DNA of 64,000 nt from Astrothelium macrocarpum (GCA_021030915.1 JAGEMR010000063.1:102703-166702), one strand, 5' to 3'. Shown: positions 11,808-22,903, counted from the first letter of the stretch. Numbers and translations: made by a program. The notes: generated by a model from the sequence alone, not told the origin.

Positions 11808-12747
11808 TTTTTTTGGTGGGCGATGCTGTTTTGGGGGGGAAGATGGTCGGGATGGGTTGGTTGGTGATGGTGATGAGGAAGCTTGTGTTTGTTATTGATG
11901 GAAGGTCTTTGCAAGCATATGCATGGTGGCGTATGATTACAGAGTTGCGGATTGGGAAGGCACAGGAGCTGAGAGGGAGAGCTGAGAAGGATGGCTGCAG
12001 AGTCACGGACAGAGGCTCAGGCTGCTGTCTTAGAAAGGAAAGACGGACTGTTTTGGGAAATGGGATGAAGTAGCTTTGCAGAGGATGAAGGGGATGGCAT
12101 GTGATGTTTGAGATATGATCCAACAAAGTTGGAAAGCACAAGGTCCTCTAAGCAATGAGGAAAAGTTGATTAGCCTACCGTTAATGAATGCCTGAGCTTT
12201 CTCTATCCGAGAACCTGGGTATTTCGCCGTTGCTGGCGGCGGGAATGGGTCGTTGGATCAAGGCCATGGTTAAAAATATGATGTCAATATGTGGTGTGAT
12301 TGCTGTGGCTGGAGCTGCAATTGCTGAAGCTATGGTAAGGCTGAAATTCTCTCTCTACCCAGTTCACTAGCCGGGATATGATCATAACTACTGCATGTAG
12401 ATAGCCAGCTCACGCTGATACTCCGCAACATGTCCCGTCCCAATCTCCGAGTGCTTTGGATGTCGGATGTGTGTGGTGAGGACGGAAACGAAGGCAGTGT
12501 GGCTGCAGCTTAACCCCTGCATGTAGTGATACGCCACATTCACACGCGCGACGTCATGCGAGGCGGGGCCGGCGCGTTAAGTTAGTGAGTGAGCAAACAG
12601 CCAAATCAAGTTTAATATCAACATTCTCATTCCCTACATTCCCTTTTACTCTACCTCATCCTCTCGCCTTTCCTGGTCCTGAAATAACATTTCTTTTCAC
12701 AAGGAAATTCCATATTCACCAATTCACTTACATCTTCCACTACCATC
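11808..12747. other. Divergent intergenic region (antiporter / small membrane protein)
   Basis: Shared upstream region of the antiporter (minus) and the small membrane protein (plus). A purine-rich tract on the plus strand lies just upstream of the antiporter start (11800-11870), and a pyrimidine-rich leader at 12600-12740 precedes the small gene. No gene is seen in between. Confidence 0.5.
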
Positions 12748-13127
12748 ATGCCATCCGCTACCACCATCTTCACCGTCTTAGCCGGCATCATCGCCGTAGC
12801 AGCTGCAGCTGTCTACTTCATTGGCATCCCAACCGAATGGAAGCGTAAGATGGAGGAGACTGCGCTTGAAAAGATGGGCGAGAACAAGGGTACTCATCCT
12901 GAATTTACCTATTCTATACGCCTAATCGAGAATGCTAATCAACAACTGCCATAGCCTCCTATCTCATGAAAGACCAAATTTCCAAGCTTCCAGCCTCCGA
13001 TCAAAAGGAAGCCAAGGACCTTCAGAAGGGATTGGGTAATGCCTTGGGTGGTGCCTTGCAGAACCCATTGGGCAAGGAGGCAGGTAATGCCGGGGATAAG
13101 TTGACAAGTCCCTTTACTGGACGTTGA
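12748..13127 (+). CDS. Small single-pass membrane protein of unknown function
   Basis: Two exons, 12748..12889 and 12955..13127, with a 65-bp intron (branch GCTAATC, acceptor CATAG); 104 aa. Residues 4-26 form one hydrophobic helix (I-F-T-V-L-A-G-I-I-A-V-A-A-A-A-V-Y-F-I-G), followed by a charged stretch (E-W-K-R-K-M-E-E) and a Gly/Leu-rich C-terminal half (K-G-L-G-N-A-L-G-G-A-L-Q-N-P-L-G). Splicing is supported because the second exon continues the amphipathic pattern to a stop. Similar small proteins seem to exist in other ascomycetes, but I cannot assign a role. Confidence 0.7.
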
Positions 13128-13490
13128 GAGCAAGAATTCTGTCCATGAAGACCTTTGGACTTTCGAACTAGATTCGCAAGGAGATGCAGTCGAGCGGCAG
13201 AGAGGACATGTGGCGCTGAGGGTACTTCTTCTGATTGCGATACCCTTGTTTTTTCCATGGCGCAATAGTAATTGAGAGAAAACAACTACTACATTCAGTC
13301 AACATTCGAATCACAATTACGTGTGAATTGATTCTTCTCTTGCGAGATATTCTACATACGTTCCCAAATGTACCTACAATGAACGTGCGCACATTCGCTA
13401 AAAGGGAAGACAACACAATCCTAATCTAAAATCCGAGCCCCATATGACCCATCCCACAACGCCAATACCAAAAGCCATCGTCAGTTCGTC
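13128..13490. other. Convergent 3' region
   Basis: About 360 bp between the stop codons of the small membrane protein and the kelch/BTB gene. No gene is seen. Confidence 0.6.
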
Positions 13491-16400
13491 TCAAGCAATC
13501 CCCAATCCGACTCCATTGCCTCCTACAGCACTTGCACCTCTTCCCCTTCCGCCACTCTCCCCTCTCCCTCGCTCTCTCATCCGCCTTCCCTCCATCAAGC
13601 CCCTCAACCCCCTCTTCTGCAGTCCCACCACACTGCTCACCCCACCTCTCCACACCTCTCCCTTCCGACCACCAGCACCGCTGCTACCATCCTCACGACT
13701 ACTGCTACCACCTCCATCCCTATCCGCCCCACTAAAAGCCCGACGTCTCCCTCCCGCACTATCCAGCTCCGACGCACTCGTCGCATCGCTCACTGGATCC
13801 TCATCCTCGCCATCAGCCTCAGACGCACTCGTCGACGTACCCGCCGCATCACTATCTTGGCGCGGCCGACGTGTGGCGCGCGTTGCCCGCCCAGCACTGG
13901 TTCCATTGGGGAGCACGTTGGTGTTGATGCGAAGCGGTCGGCCCGCTCCGATACCGTCCGCACCGGCGGCTTCCAGGACGCTGGCAACGTTGATGCCGAG
14001 TGTGGAGTTGGGTGCGGCGAATGCAACGGCGTCGCCACCGCCAGCGGCCATGGCGCTGGCGTTGAAAATGGCTGCCGTGTTGCGGCCATCGAGGGCTTGA
14101 TGGAGGCGCTCGACGACGGCTTCGAGGAGGCCGTCGACATGGTAGGGTCGTGCGAGCTGGAGGAGAGAGCAGAGAATCTGGGGACTGCAATGGGGACTGT
14201 GAGGCGGCGGAAGCGCGCTTGTGTAAAGGTAGTGGAGCAGCGTGCGGAGCGTGGGCGCTGTATGTGGGAGATAGAGGGTGCGAGGACGTTGACCGGGCGG
14301 AGAAGAGCGGGGATCGGGTGGATGTTGGAGGCTCACAGAGTCTTTGTCCATGTCTTTGGTCGATGCAGATTGTGAGGATGCGGCAAGAGTCGTTCCGCCG
14401 GAACTCCCAGTGGCGGTGCTGGATCTTGGGCCACCACCTGTCGTGCTGCTCGTTGTTGGTGGTGTGGGACTTGTTTGAACTCCCACGCCCTGGGGCGTGA
14501 TTGTGAGACTGGAGTTGCGGGAAGGGTACGTAGCGAGAGCGCCTGGTCGGAGCGTAGCCGTTTCTGTTTCAGCAGATCCTGACGCCGTAGCGGCGCTTTC
14601 CTTGAGAAGTTGATTAAAGTATGGACCCCATCGGCGAGCGACTAAATGCGAATTTACGGGAATACGTTCTCCACCAATGGCCAAAAAGTCCATATCAGCC
14701 AGTTCCTTGTGATCGAGGGCCATGATGCCAAGATCTTCAGCTCCAGACCAGATTTTCCGACCGCCCGCGGCTGTTGTTGATTTGATATTACTATTACGGT
14801 TAATGTTGTAAGGTAATGGAGGTGCAGAGACGGAAATGAAATCGGACGTTGGAGAAGTGCGGCGAGGATTATCAAAAAGACCAAAAGCTTCGAGCTCTAC
14901 CATGCAGATATTGGAGAAGTTGATACGACGTTGAGTATAATCTTCTACGAGACTGCGCTTGCGGTTACCCAGAACCACAAAGATGTTCCGTCGGGGCCAT
15001 AGAATACCACGGTTCCAGCTGCCTTGATTGAAAATGTTACCTCCTGCATCGATGCGATGCCACTGCAAAGATTTTAGGTCCAAAGCCCAAAGAGCATATT
15101 CCTGGCTGGATGATCTTAGAAACGTTCCACTGACAACGAAATGATTGTTCAGAACTCCGCCATTGGGAAATCGTAAACCGGGTGGGGAGAAATGGGATTG
15201 CATCGGTTTCTCCACCAAGGATCCGTCCGGTTTGCGAATCTGAAGCTCAAGTTTGACATCTAGAAAATTATAATTGGAATAGATGAGCATGGAAGATCCT
15301 GAATCTGTTGGCTTTTGTTCTTCCTCGTCTTGACCTTCGCCACTCAAAGTGGTCCCAATTTGTGATGACTTTAGAAACGGTAAAGGTGCAACAACGCTTC
15401 GATATGCCCCGCAGCTGCGACCTAGCGGTATTGTTCCCGTCCATTTCAGACTTCGAAGGTTGAAAACGCTGATTTGTTCAATGTAGTGATTCGCGCTGTC
15501 CTGCCCACCTACTACAACCATTTCTGCGCCTCCTGTACCATCCAAAGAAACACCCAGCGACCCAGAATTTGCTGACGTGGAGGGATTGTGACTAATAGCA
15601 GACATGGGCGCATTGGCTGAGGCAAAGATGCCGGATGAGGGCAGAATGGTTGCGCAATGCGCATATCGACCCTGAGGCGATTCCGTAGCCGGTATTGGTA
15701 TTTTCATCCAAGTTTTGGTGGGTACGTCAAAGATGTGGATATCTGACATTACCAGAAACTCTGGTTGAGGCTCCTGCGGATTCGTTTGAACGCCATTTTG
15801 AGCAGCAGGCACAGTGACCGGGCACATGCCGCCATAGCAAACGAGCTTCGTGTCGCCTAGTGCGCATACTGAGTGGAAGTAACGCGGGGTTGGAGTGTCA
15901 CCTTTTGTCTCGAGCTTGGTCCAATGTCTTGTGATCAGGTCCAATTCAAAGAGATCAGAGATCAACTGAGGGCGAGTCTTTGATAATCTTCGACCCCCAA
16001 AGACGTATAGCTTGTCTCCCAATATTGTAGTCGTGGCCCCAACAGACGGATGGGGTTCTCGACCTGTCGTCCGATGCACATTGCACACTAGCCCAGAAAC
16101 ATTCGTTGTCGCATTTGTTGACGTTCCTAATCCAGCGGTCTTTTGAGTTGTCGAAGATGTTTCTTGAGCCTGCGCATCTCCCGAGTTCCTTATACCATTT
16201 GTTCCGGGGGTTTCTGTGGCCGAATCATATGCGTTTTGACGGTTCAGGCTTGTCTCGCTCGTATTTCGTAGACCAGACAGATTCTGCTGCGATCCACTGC
16301 GAAAGCGACTCGAATTCAGCTGCGATGGAGAAGGGGCTGAGGTGTTGGAGTCTATCGTGTTGCTTCTACTTGTATCTTGATTTTGCCTGGACATGTTTGG

Positions 16401-17147
16401 TGGAGTTGGTGGCGATTCTATTCTAGCCTTGGGCGTAACACTTCTTCTATGCTCTTCTCTCCCCGAGCTACACAAACTTGTGGGTGTGTCAGGTAGCTGA
16501 AGGACAGGTCTGGCCCAATCTGGAATGACAATCTCAACATGCCTAGGAATACTTCTTCCAGAATCTGCGGATGGCTTGCGCTCTCTATGGGATGGATCCA
16601 AAAATAGGGTTCCGGAGCTGGCGGTGCTGGACTCGGTCTTCGTCGGACTTCGCTCCGGGCTGAGTGGCTTATTCAGTGCTACGAGGGGTACATAATCCGG
16701 AATGATGATGGGTACGTGCTTTGGTCTATCTGGACGGATTACCTGCGGCGATGAAGAGCGCTGAAAATCGTCAAGTGAGGCGTGAGTCGCATCCGATGCA
16801 ATTGGTTTTGCAGTATTAGAAGACGACAGTGAAACACCAGTTAGTCGATCTGTTTGAACGCCCGAATTTTCTAGTTTTTTAACTCGAGAAAATTTGGGTC
16901 GCTTCAATGGAAAAGAAATGGATTTTTCTCCCACAACGGTACCAGCGCCAGGGTACGCAACAACTCCTAAAGGAATCATGATTAGTTTATCGATACTTTT
17001 TCCCAGGGTATGCTTTGGGAAATTAATGTTCTTGACAGAAACGCAAGAAAGAAAAAAAAATATCAACTGAAAAACAAGAGATCTGGCATAATCAAATATC
17101 ATACACGAAACAGGATGGATCGTCATTTCCTGAAAGGAAAGAGCCAT
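13491..17147 (-). CDS. Kelch-repeat and BTB domain protein (Ral2-like)
   Basis: One long frame of 1218 codons. Residues 100-350 are Ser/Pro-rich and contain two similar short segments (V-P-I-I-I-P-D-Y and V-E-I-V-I-P-D-W). Kelch repeats begin near residue 365 (L-Y-V-F-G-G, then L-V-C-Y-G-G, M-V-V-V-G-G). A BTB-like segment (D-F-L-A-I-G-G-E-R-I-P-V-N-S-H-L-V) follows near residue 810, with its second part displaced by a Ser/Thr-rich insert. The architecture matches fungal kelch/BTB proteins related to fission yeast Ral2, which supports Ras1 signalling; this assignment is by layout only. The first about 60 residues are doubtful: they look like intron sequence, with CTAATC and an acceptor TTTAG ending at 16967, so the true start is probably in an upstream exon. 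The low-complexity C-terminus is Gly/Arg-rich. Confidence 0.75.
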   Translation of the reverse strand: MALSFQEMTIHPVSCMIFDYARSLVFQLIFFFLSCVSVKNINFPKHTLGKSIDKLIMIPLGVVAYPGAGTVVGEKSISFPLKRPKFSRVKKLENSGVQTDRLTGVSLSSSNTAKPIASDATHASLDDFQRSSSPQVIRPDRPKHVPIIIPDYVPLVALNKPLSPERSPTKTESSTASSGTLFLDPSHRERKPSADSGRSIPRHVEIVIPDWARPVLQLPDTPTSLCSSGREEHRRSVTPKARIESPPTPPNMSRQNQDTSRSNTIDSNTSAPSPSQLNSSRFRSGSQQNLSGLRNTSETSLNRQNAYDSATETPGTNGIRNSGDAQAQETSSTTQKTAGLGTSTNATTNVSGLVCNVHRTTGREPHPSVGATTTILGDKLYVFGGRRLSKTRPQLISDLFELDLITRHWTKLETKGDTPTPRYFHSVCALGDTKLVCYGGMCPVTVPAAQNGVQTNPQEPQPEFLVMSDIHIFDVPTKTWMKIPIPATESPQGRYAHCATILPSSGIFASANAPMSAISHNPSTSANSGSLGVSLDGTGGAEMVVVGGQDSANHYIEQISVFNLRSLKWTGTIPLGRSCGAYRSVVAPLPFLKSSQIGTTLSGEGQDEEEQKPTDSGSSMLIYSNYNFLDVKLELQIRKPDGSLVEKPMQSHFSPPGLRFPNGGVLNNHFVVSGTFLRSSSQEYALWALDLKSLQWHRIDAGGNIFNQGSWNRGILWPRRNIFVVLGNRKRSLVEDYTQRRINFSNICMVELEAFGLFDNPRRTSPTSDFISVSAPPLPYNINRNSNIKSTTAAGGRKIWSGAEDLGIMALDHKELADMDFLAIGGERIPVNSHLVARRWGPYFNQLLKESAATASGSAETETATLRPGALATYPSRNSSLTITPQGVGVQTSPTPPTTSSTTGGGPRSSTATGSSGGTTLAASSQSASTKDMDKDSVSLQHPPDPRSSPPGQRPRTLYLPHTAPTLRTLLHYLYTSALPPPHSPHCSPQILCSLLQLARPYHVDGLLEAVVERLHQALDGRNTAAIFNASAMAAGGGDAVAFAAPNSTLGINVASVLEAAGADGIGAGRPLRINTNVLPNGTSAGRATRATRRPRQDSDAAGTSTSASEADGEDEDPVSDATSASELDSAGGRRRAFSGADRDGGGSSSREDGSSGAGGRKGEVWRGGVSSVVGLQKRGLRGLMEGRRMRERGRGESGGRGRGASAVGGNGVGLGIA

Positions 17148-17944
17148 GGCTACGGGTCTACCTTGAGCCCGCTAGTCTCGGAAGGAAAGTAGAAGAGTGT
17201 TTGCGCGACAAAGATGCTGCGATGGCTTGAGATGCGGAGCAGACACAGACGAAAGGGGCGCTGCTGTGCGACAATAGGACAAACCCATCCCAGCTTTCCC
17301 AGACAAGTCGCGCATGCTGCAGATACGCGTGTTGTGGGTTGAGACAAAGGAGATTTGGATAAGGGAAACGGAGATGAGAGGAAGATCGGCTTACTTCAGA
17401 GCAGCGTTCCAGGACTATCGGGTGTCAGAAGCTGGGTAGCAGCGACAAGACGACGCGATATAAAGAGTCGACTGCCTGGGGCGTCGTTGGGGGCGGAATG
17501 AGTGGTGTTGGTGTGGTGGACGTGTGGAACGAAGGGCTGTCGAGGTTTGGCAGCCTCGGCGTGTTCTGGCCCGGGAGGAAAGCGTCGTCCGCCCCAAAGT
17601 CTCATCCGTACTGGGTCCCCGCCGCCAATCGTATCGCCCTGATGCCGCAATTATCGCCCGCTCTTCCAATCATCGCGCCCGGCTGTGCAGCTGCCACGCG
17701 AGGGACTGTGGGGAAGCGCGGCTTGCCTCGCCAGGGTGCTCCTCTGAATGCACTTTTACGCTTTGAGCTTGCTTGGATTTGATGCCAACTAAATTTTTTT
17801 TCTTGGTAAAATACTGTGTATCTAATTTGCGTAGATTTGCGCTCTCTCCCTCTCTCTGTCATATGACTTCACCACCTATACTCCTGCCGCCCTTTTGCCA
17901 AGGTATAGGAAAATTAAAAAAGAGGAAATTACAATTGACCTGGC
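17148..17944. other. Upstream region of the kelch/BTB gene; 3' flank of the peroxiredoxin
   Basis: No independent gene is seen. A minus-strand donor-like GTAAGC near 17390 and an acceptor-like TTTCAG near 17130 suggest that 5' exons of the kelch/BTB gene lie here, but I could not find a frame that joins convincingly. Confidence 0.4.
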
Positions 17945-18750
17945 TTACACTGCGGCGCTTGTCTGCTCTTTGGGCAATGGCGTAAGCCGCAAGTACGGCT
18001 TCACAATGTTGAGCTGTGGATACTGCTTCTGTGCGTCCTCCGTCTTAACCGATGGGTGTACAATCACGTCATCCCCAGGAATCCAGTTGATCGGTGTTGT
18101 CACCCTGTGCTTGTCTCCAGTCTGGAGCGAATCGACAATGCGCAATACCTCTGCCGAATTGCGGCCGGTCGAAGCAGGATAGGACAGAATGGTGCGAATC
18201 GTCTTCTTTGGGTCAATGATGAAAACGCTACGGATTGTAAAGGCAATGCCCTTGGAATCGACGTTCGTAGTATCTTGATGGTCAAGCCTGCATTTTTTGT
18301 CAGCACACAACCCTGCCACTCATTCGCGTCTTCTCTTCCATACATGTCGTAGGCATAAGCAATCTTCCGCTGCTTGTCACCAATGATGGGAAACCTCAAC
18401 TGACTGCCAGCGATCTCATCAATATCCTTGATCCAGCCGCCATGGCTCTCAATCGTGTTCGCCGACAAGCCGATGAGCTTGACACCGCGTTTTGTAAACT
18501 CTGGTTCGAGCTTGGCAAACGCGCCCAGCTCGGTCGTGCAAACGGGAGTGTAATCTTCAGGGTGCGAAAAGAAGACGACCCAATTGTCACCGATGAACTC
18601 GTGGAAATTGATGGGACCCGCCTGTTGTGCTTGTTAGTCGCTTGCAGTCGATAGCAGAAGTACATCTGGGATACTGACAGTGGTCTCTGCATCAAAATTT
18701 GGAGCAATGCTACCCAGGCGCAAGGGCGCAGGTCGCTCTTCGCTTGTCAT
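17945..18750 (-). CDS. PRX1: 1-Cys peroxiredoxin (Prx1/Prx6 type)
   Basis: Three exons on the minus strand: 18750..18679, 18621..18344 and 18287..17945; introns of 57 and 56 bp; 230 aa. The enzyme reduces H2O2 and organic peroxides. The active-site motif S-H-P-E-D-Y-T-P-V-C-T-T-E is complete, with peroxidatic Cys52 and Thr49. No other Cys remains after splicing, which defines a 1-Cys enzyme. The later segment D-M-L-D-H-Q-D-T-T-N-V-D and the C-terminal Prx6-type region (I-N-W-I-P-G-D-D-V-I-V-H-P) are also present. The first donor is GTCAGT, a less common form. The N-terminus is short with no clear mitochondrial presequence, so the protein is probably cytosolic. Confidence 0.93.
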
Positions 18751-19295
18751 TCTGAATTCAAGCGACAGAGTGGGGCAGGCAGGATATAAGAGAGTTTGGC
18801 CTGCAGATGCAGTGAAAGTAAGACGTCACGCAAGGCACGTCGAAAGCTGCCCTTGCAGATGCTTGATTATGTCTATGGTGGATGATGGAGCTCGATAGGA
18901 TTTTCAAGGGCGAGGGCGGAATTATAATGACGGTGGAGTAGTGGGGGCATGACTATTGAATTTCACACCTTCCACACCCTTTTGGCCGCTGGTCGTGACG
19001 TTTATGGAATGGCTGAATGGCAAAAAATTGCGTGCTCTCGAGTGGGCTGAACATATTTGACCAATGATAACTTTCATCACTATCGATAACAATGATGATT
19101 AATCAAAGGTGGGTCTTGACTTCCTCTGATTTTTATTGACCCAATAGAATGCACATTACAATACTCTATCATAGCATAATTGGTCCCATCCGCCTTCTTA
19201 AGATGTTCATTTTGTTCTCAACATCTTTCTTTCAAAATTTCAAATCTTTGTACTATCTCTCAGGCCCTTTTGCTTAGTCAATGCTACCTAGTCGT
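18751..19295. promoter_or_regulatory. Upstream region of the peroxiredoxin
   Basis: No gene is seen. A CRE/AP-1-like AGACGTCACG lies at 18821-18830 and a TATA-like tract near 18783-18789, both within 80 bp of the start codon. Their use is inference. Confidence 0.35.
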
Positions 19296-19535
19296 CACCA
19301 GGGGTTGCAACAAAAAATGTCACCCACAACCGCGAGGGACAGAACCGCCGCAGGTCTCATAGAGAGGACTCCATCCACCTTCAGCAATTATAGGCTATGA
19401 AAAAGCTGTAAATAATTTGTCAAAAAAATTCTTTCAAGACTTTTTGATTGTTCATTATTGAGGGCCTCCCCACGAGATGTGCGGCGAATTATCTGTCTCA
19501 CGGTCCAGTGACATTTTTTACTGCAACCCCTGGTG
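19296..19535 (+). mobile_element. MITE copy 3
   Basis: Terminal repeats CACCAGGGGTTGCAACAAAAAA and its complement are slightly diverged from the other copies in a matched way on both arms. It is flanked by TCGT on both sides (19292-19295, 19536-19539), a perfect 4-bp duplication. It ends 64 bp past the 3' end of the monooxygenase gene. Confidence 0.92.
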
Positions 19536-19599
19536 TCGTGGTCTTGATCATCAATTTCTGTCATTCGCAACCACATATCTTGCTTGTGATAGCCTTGAT

Positions 19600-20956
19600 T
19601 TACCTACCAAACTGGTCAAATGCTCTTCTGGTCCCCTCTCCATCATCTTCGGATGCTTTCCTTGACGCTCTTACCGCCTTTACGCCCCTTGCAAGCATCT
19701 CTTGCTGGTACTCCTTGAGATTCGCTGTTACATTATCTTTGGTCGACTCTCCCAGGACTTTGCCAAGCTTCAGTGCATCGTGTATTGCATGATTTCCTCC
19801 TTCGCCTAATTGAAAATATTAGCCCATCGTAATTCTAAGAACGTGTGGCGTCACAATTTTCTACTCGCCTCGATGTGGAGTCATTGGATGGGCTGCGTCG
19901 CCTGCCAGTGTCACTCTTCTGCCCTCCGGCATCCCTTCCAGCACCATATCTCGAAGCACAAGTGGCGGTGTCACCATTCCTTCGGGTTTCGTCAGCCGGA
20001 TTAGCTCCGTAAGTCTCGGATCCAAACTTTGCGTCTTCTCTAACGCTACATCTAGGCTTTCTTGCTTCGAAGCGTGCTGTGTCCAATACGGTTCTTGGCT
20101 CGCAGCAGAATCTTTCCAAATAACAGTCCAGTAATAGTACCCGGATTCTGTGTCTGGTGAAATGGAGTTAAGACCACAGAATAGGCGCATTCGCGACCCG
20201 ATAGCAATGTAAACCGAGTGACCGAGTGACATTTGACGTTCGTATTGCTTCTTACTTAGCGTTACCTCGCCTGCAATAACACCAAGTGGAAGTGTTCGTA
20301 GCAGATCTTGCTTAGGAAAGAGATGCGCGCGCACTAAATGGTATTAGGCAGCTGATTTAAGTTTGTCACTCCAAAAACTTGGCCCTGGCTATACCTGTGC
20401 TGTGCACACCATCACAACCAACAAGCACATCTCCAGTGGCACTGGTACCATCTGCAAAGTCCAAAGTCACACCAAGCATATCATCTTTGATGGAAGTTAC
20501 TCTCTTATTCCACTGAATGTCGATCTTGTTCGCCAACCAATTTCGGAGCTTGGTACGATTTGCGCGAATCAACTTATGATCCTCACTGCTGATCGAGAAG
20601 CATCTGGATCCATCCTGCGCATACATGACGAATTCTGCAGGGTGATCCAGAGGCAGCAAATGGTTTGTCGATTCGATTGGGGGTAGGTCATCTGGAAGTG
20701 ATTGCCTGATATCTCGTAGGATCCTGTTTTATTGCGGGTTATCATAGGAATAGTGAAGCTAATTCGAACAACAGGATTCGTACGTATGCAAAGCGATCGC
20801 CCAACCCTGAAAGCGCGCATGTAGGCTGGTGTCTCTTTCAAAGATCTGGAAAGGAACGCCTTGCTTGCGTAGACTCTGGGCAAGGCAAAGACCCCCGAGG
20901 CCAGCTCCAAGAATTAGGACGTGAGGTCGCTGGAATTCTATCGAAGACACAGTCAT
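19600..20956 (-). CDS. FAD-dependent monooxygenase (PHBH fold)
   Basis: Four exons: 20956..20784, 20723..20395, 20333..19869 and 19805..19600; introns of 60, 61 and 63 bp; 390 aa. Group A flavin monooxygenases hydroxylate aromatic or related substrates using NAD(P)H and O2. The N-terminal dinucleotide-binding motif G-A-G-L-G-G-L is at residues 18-24, the second FAD/NADPH motif G-C-D-G-V-H-S ends exon 2, and G-D-A-A-H-P-M-T-P ends exon 3. The last junction only keeps frame if the donor is GC (GCGAGT) rather than GT; the branch CTAAT and the acceptor are normal, and the product R-G-E-G-G-N-H-A-I is the conserved family sequence. The substrate is unknown. The protein is a little short for the family (usually 400-450 aa). 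Confidence 0.88.
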
Positions 20957-22123
20957 GACGTATATTTGATTGACTGAAGATGATTTCGGATGCTATATGA
21001 ATTTGTGCTCTCCTTTAGCTTAGGATGAGGAGGTGTGTGTGCAAAATTGGGGCAGAAGCTCTCCTGCTCTCTCCACGCGCTGATACCTCATTTTATACGT
21101 TCGTCCCCCGTACATATCTTACTGACTGTTCTAACCAAGCATTCGAATTCCTAACTATAGCTATCCCAATCTTGTCCCCAATCCGCTAAGTTGATGGTAG
21201 GAATTCGGGGCGTCGGCATTAACAGTCCGAAACTTTCTCACAAACACGGTGCTCATGTGCCTTTCCGTCTGTAGACTAGACCTTCTAGAGTCTCAATGTA
21301 CCCACCTTGAGCTGCACCCTCGCAGGCTCAATGCACGAAAATGTCGGTCGTCAATAGATAGTCGGACAAGTTGAGAAGCGAATGCCGAGGGGTATGTCGC
21401 GTCCAACATGTGGGGAGTGCATACTACACGCAACATCCCTTTCCCCATGGATTCTTGCATGAATATCGAGCCAGCGAGAATGCCCAGCATTCGACTCGGG
21501 CCGATTGACCGAATCTGGGCTCGCTAGGATGAGCAGAGGATGTCGCCGGTCAGTTATCCACCCCCGTGAGTTTGTAATAGCTGTGCTGCGTCAAACAAGG
21601 CGTGCGACTCAAAGTTGCCAGGGGTGATCCGGTAGACAGGCACTAATTTTAAATAGTTCTGGTCCTTGCTGCGTCATCTTCGCGCAAACGGAGGATACAG
21701 CACCAATAGTGCACTAAGCTCTTACCAAACCAGACATGGCATGTTACGTTGAGTATTCCTATTATACTAGGTAGCTAGGCCAAGATTCTACCTACGAAAT
21801 CACTTTCTGGCCTAGATTTTAATAATCAATCTATTCATTAGTCAGGGCTTTGATACAATCAGATTATGGCGGACGCATATTTAAGCCGGTGGTTTTGCGC
21901 GCCTTGGTGTGGGCGATCACTTCCAAACCACACCTCCGTGCCTCCGTAGAGAACCTCACCAAGGTTTTTCGCATCTTCCATCCCACCAGTACCTTTCTTC
22001 CACTGCAACGCTAAGCATTTTCTACCCTTTCATTCAGACATAGAGGTGTTCATTCAAATACAGGACTATTGTGCGCTAAACATGCGAGTCGCACATATAG
22101 CTACGTCATTTCGTGGCAGGCCT
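20957..22123. other. Intergenic, no gene seen
   Basis: The upstream region of the monooxygenase followed by about 1 kb without a convincing frame. Only short scattered open frames are present. Confidence 0.6.
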
Positions 22124-22367
22124 CACCAGTGGATGCAATAAGAAATGTCACCCGCGATCGCGAAAGATATATTTGCCGCAGACCTTGTCGAGAGGCCCTC
22201 AACAAGAATAGATAAAGATTTTTTAGAATCTATTTCTCAATAAATTATTGGTAGATTATCTCAAATTTTGTAATTGTTTAGAATGGCTTGGGGTCATCCT
22301 GAGCAGGCCTGCGGCGAGTTACATCTTTCGTGGTCGCGGGTGACATTTCTTACTGCATCCAATGGTG
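22124..22367 (-). mobile_element. MITE copy 4
   Basis: Terminal repeats CACCAGTGGATGCAATAAG and the complement of a close variant; orientation opposite to copies 1-3. Flanks GCCT (22120-22123) and GCTT (22368-22371) differ at one base, so the duplication is imperfect and the copy is probably older. The arms retain the TATTTGCCGCAGACCT-type palindrome. Confidence 0.87.
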
Positions 22368-22738
22368 GCTTTCTACGCTTGCTGGTAGTATCTTCGCTAT
22401 AGTCTTTGGTTGCGAGTGTCAGCTGCGTATGCTATCATTAACATCAAGGACTTCTAATCTTTAGGGGAGTCAGCTCCTTTACGGCCAAGTTGTTAATAGT
22501 CTTGTTGCTGCTTTAGTAATTTCGCTTTAAGTGCTTGACGGATGAGGAGCACATAATTGAATCAATAAGCATAAGCGTTTTTTCAGGAGGTCGAGAACTG
22601 GCATTGATCGACCAAGCATAGAAACTGTGTAATTTAGAGCAACAGAAGCTAAAGCTTCGTGCTGAAGACTGTCCAAGCTCGGGCATTGAGCTACTCGTTA
22701 ACAAACCCGTCGCGGTTTGCAGAACTTCTCAAATGCCG

Positions 22739-22903
22739 CATCTTCACTCATCTTCTTCACTCATCTTCTTCATTCATCTTCTTCACTCATCTTCTTCACT
22801 CATCTTCTTCATTCATCTTCTTCATTCATTTTCTTCATCTTCTTCACTCATCTTCTTCATTCATCTTCTTCATCTTCTTCACTCATCTTCACTCATCTTC
22901 ACT
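22739..22903. repeat. 13-bp minisatellite, (CATCTTCTTCAYT)n
   Basis: About 12 tandem units of CATCTTCTTCACT or CATCTTCTTCATT, with a few shortened units at the 3' end. All three plus-strand frames are open across it because of the composition, which is why it looks coding; I regard it as a non-coding minisatellite. Confidence 0.85.

Noticed and set aside
11293..12141. Long minus-strand frame of 282 codons overlapping the antiporter
   Set aside because: It is a Pro/Arg-rich shadow created by the GC-rich third positions of the antiporter gene and extends into its leader; no family features.
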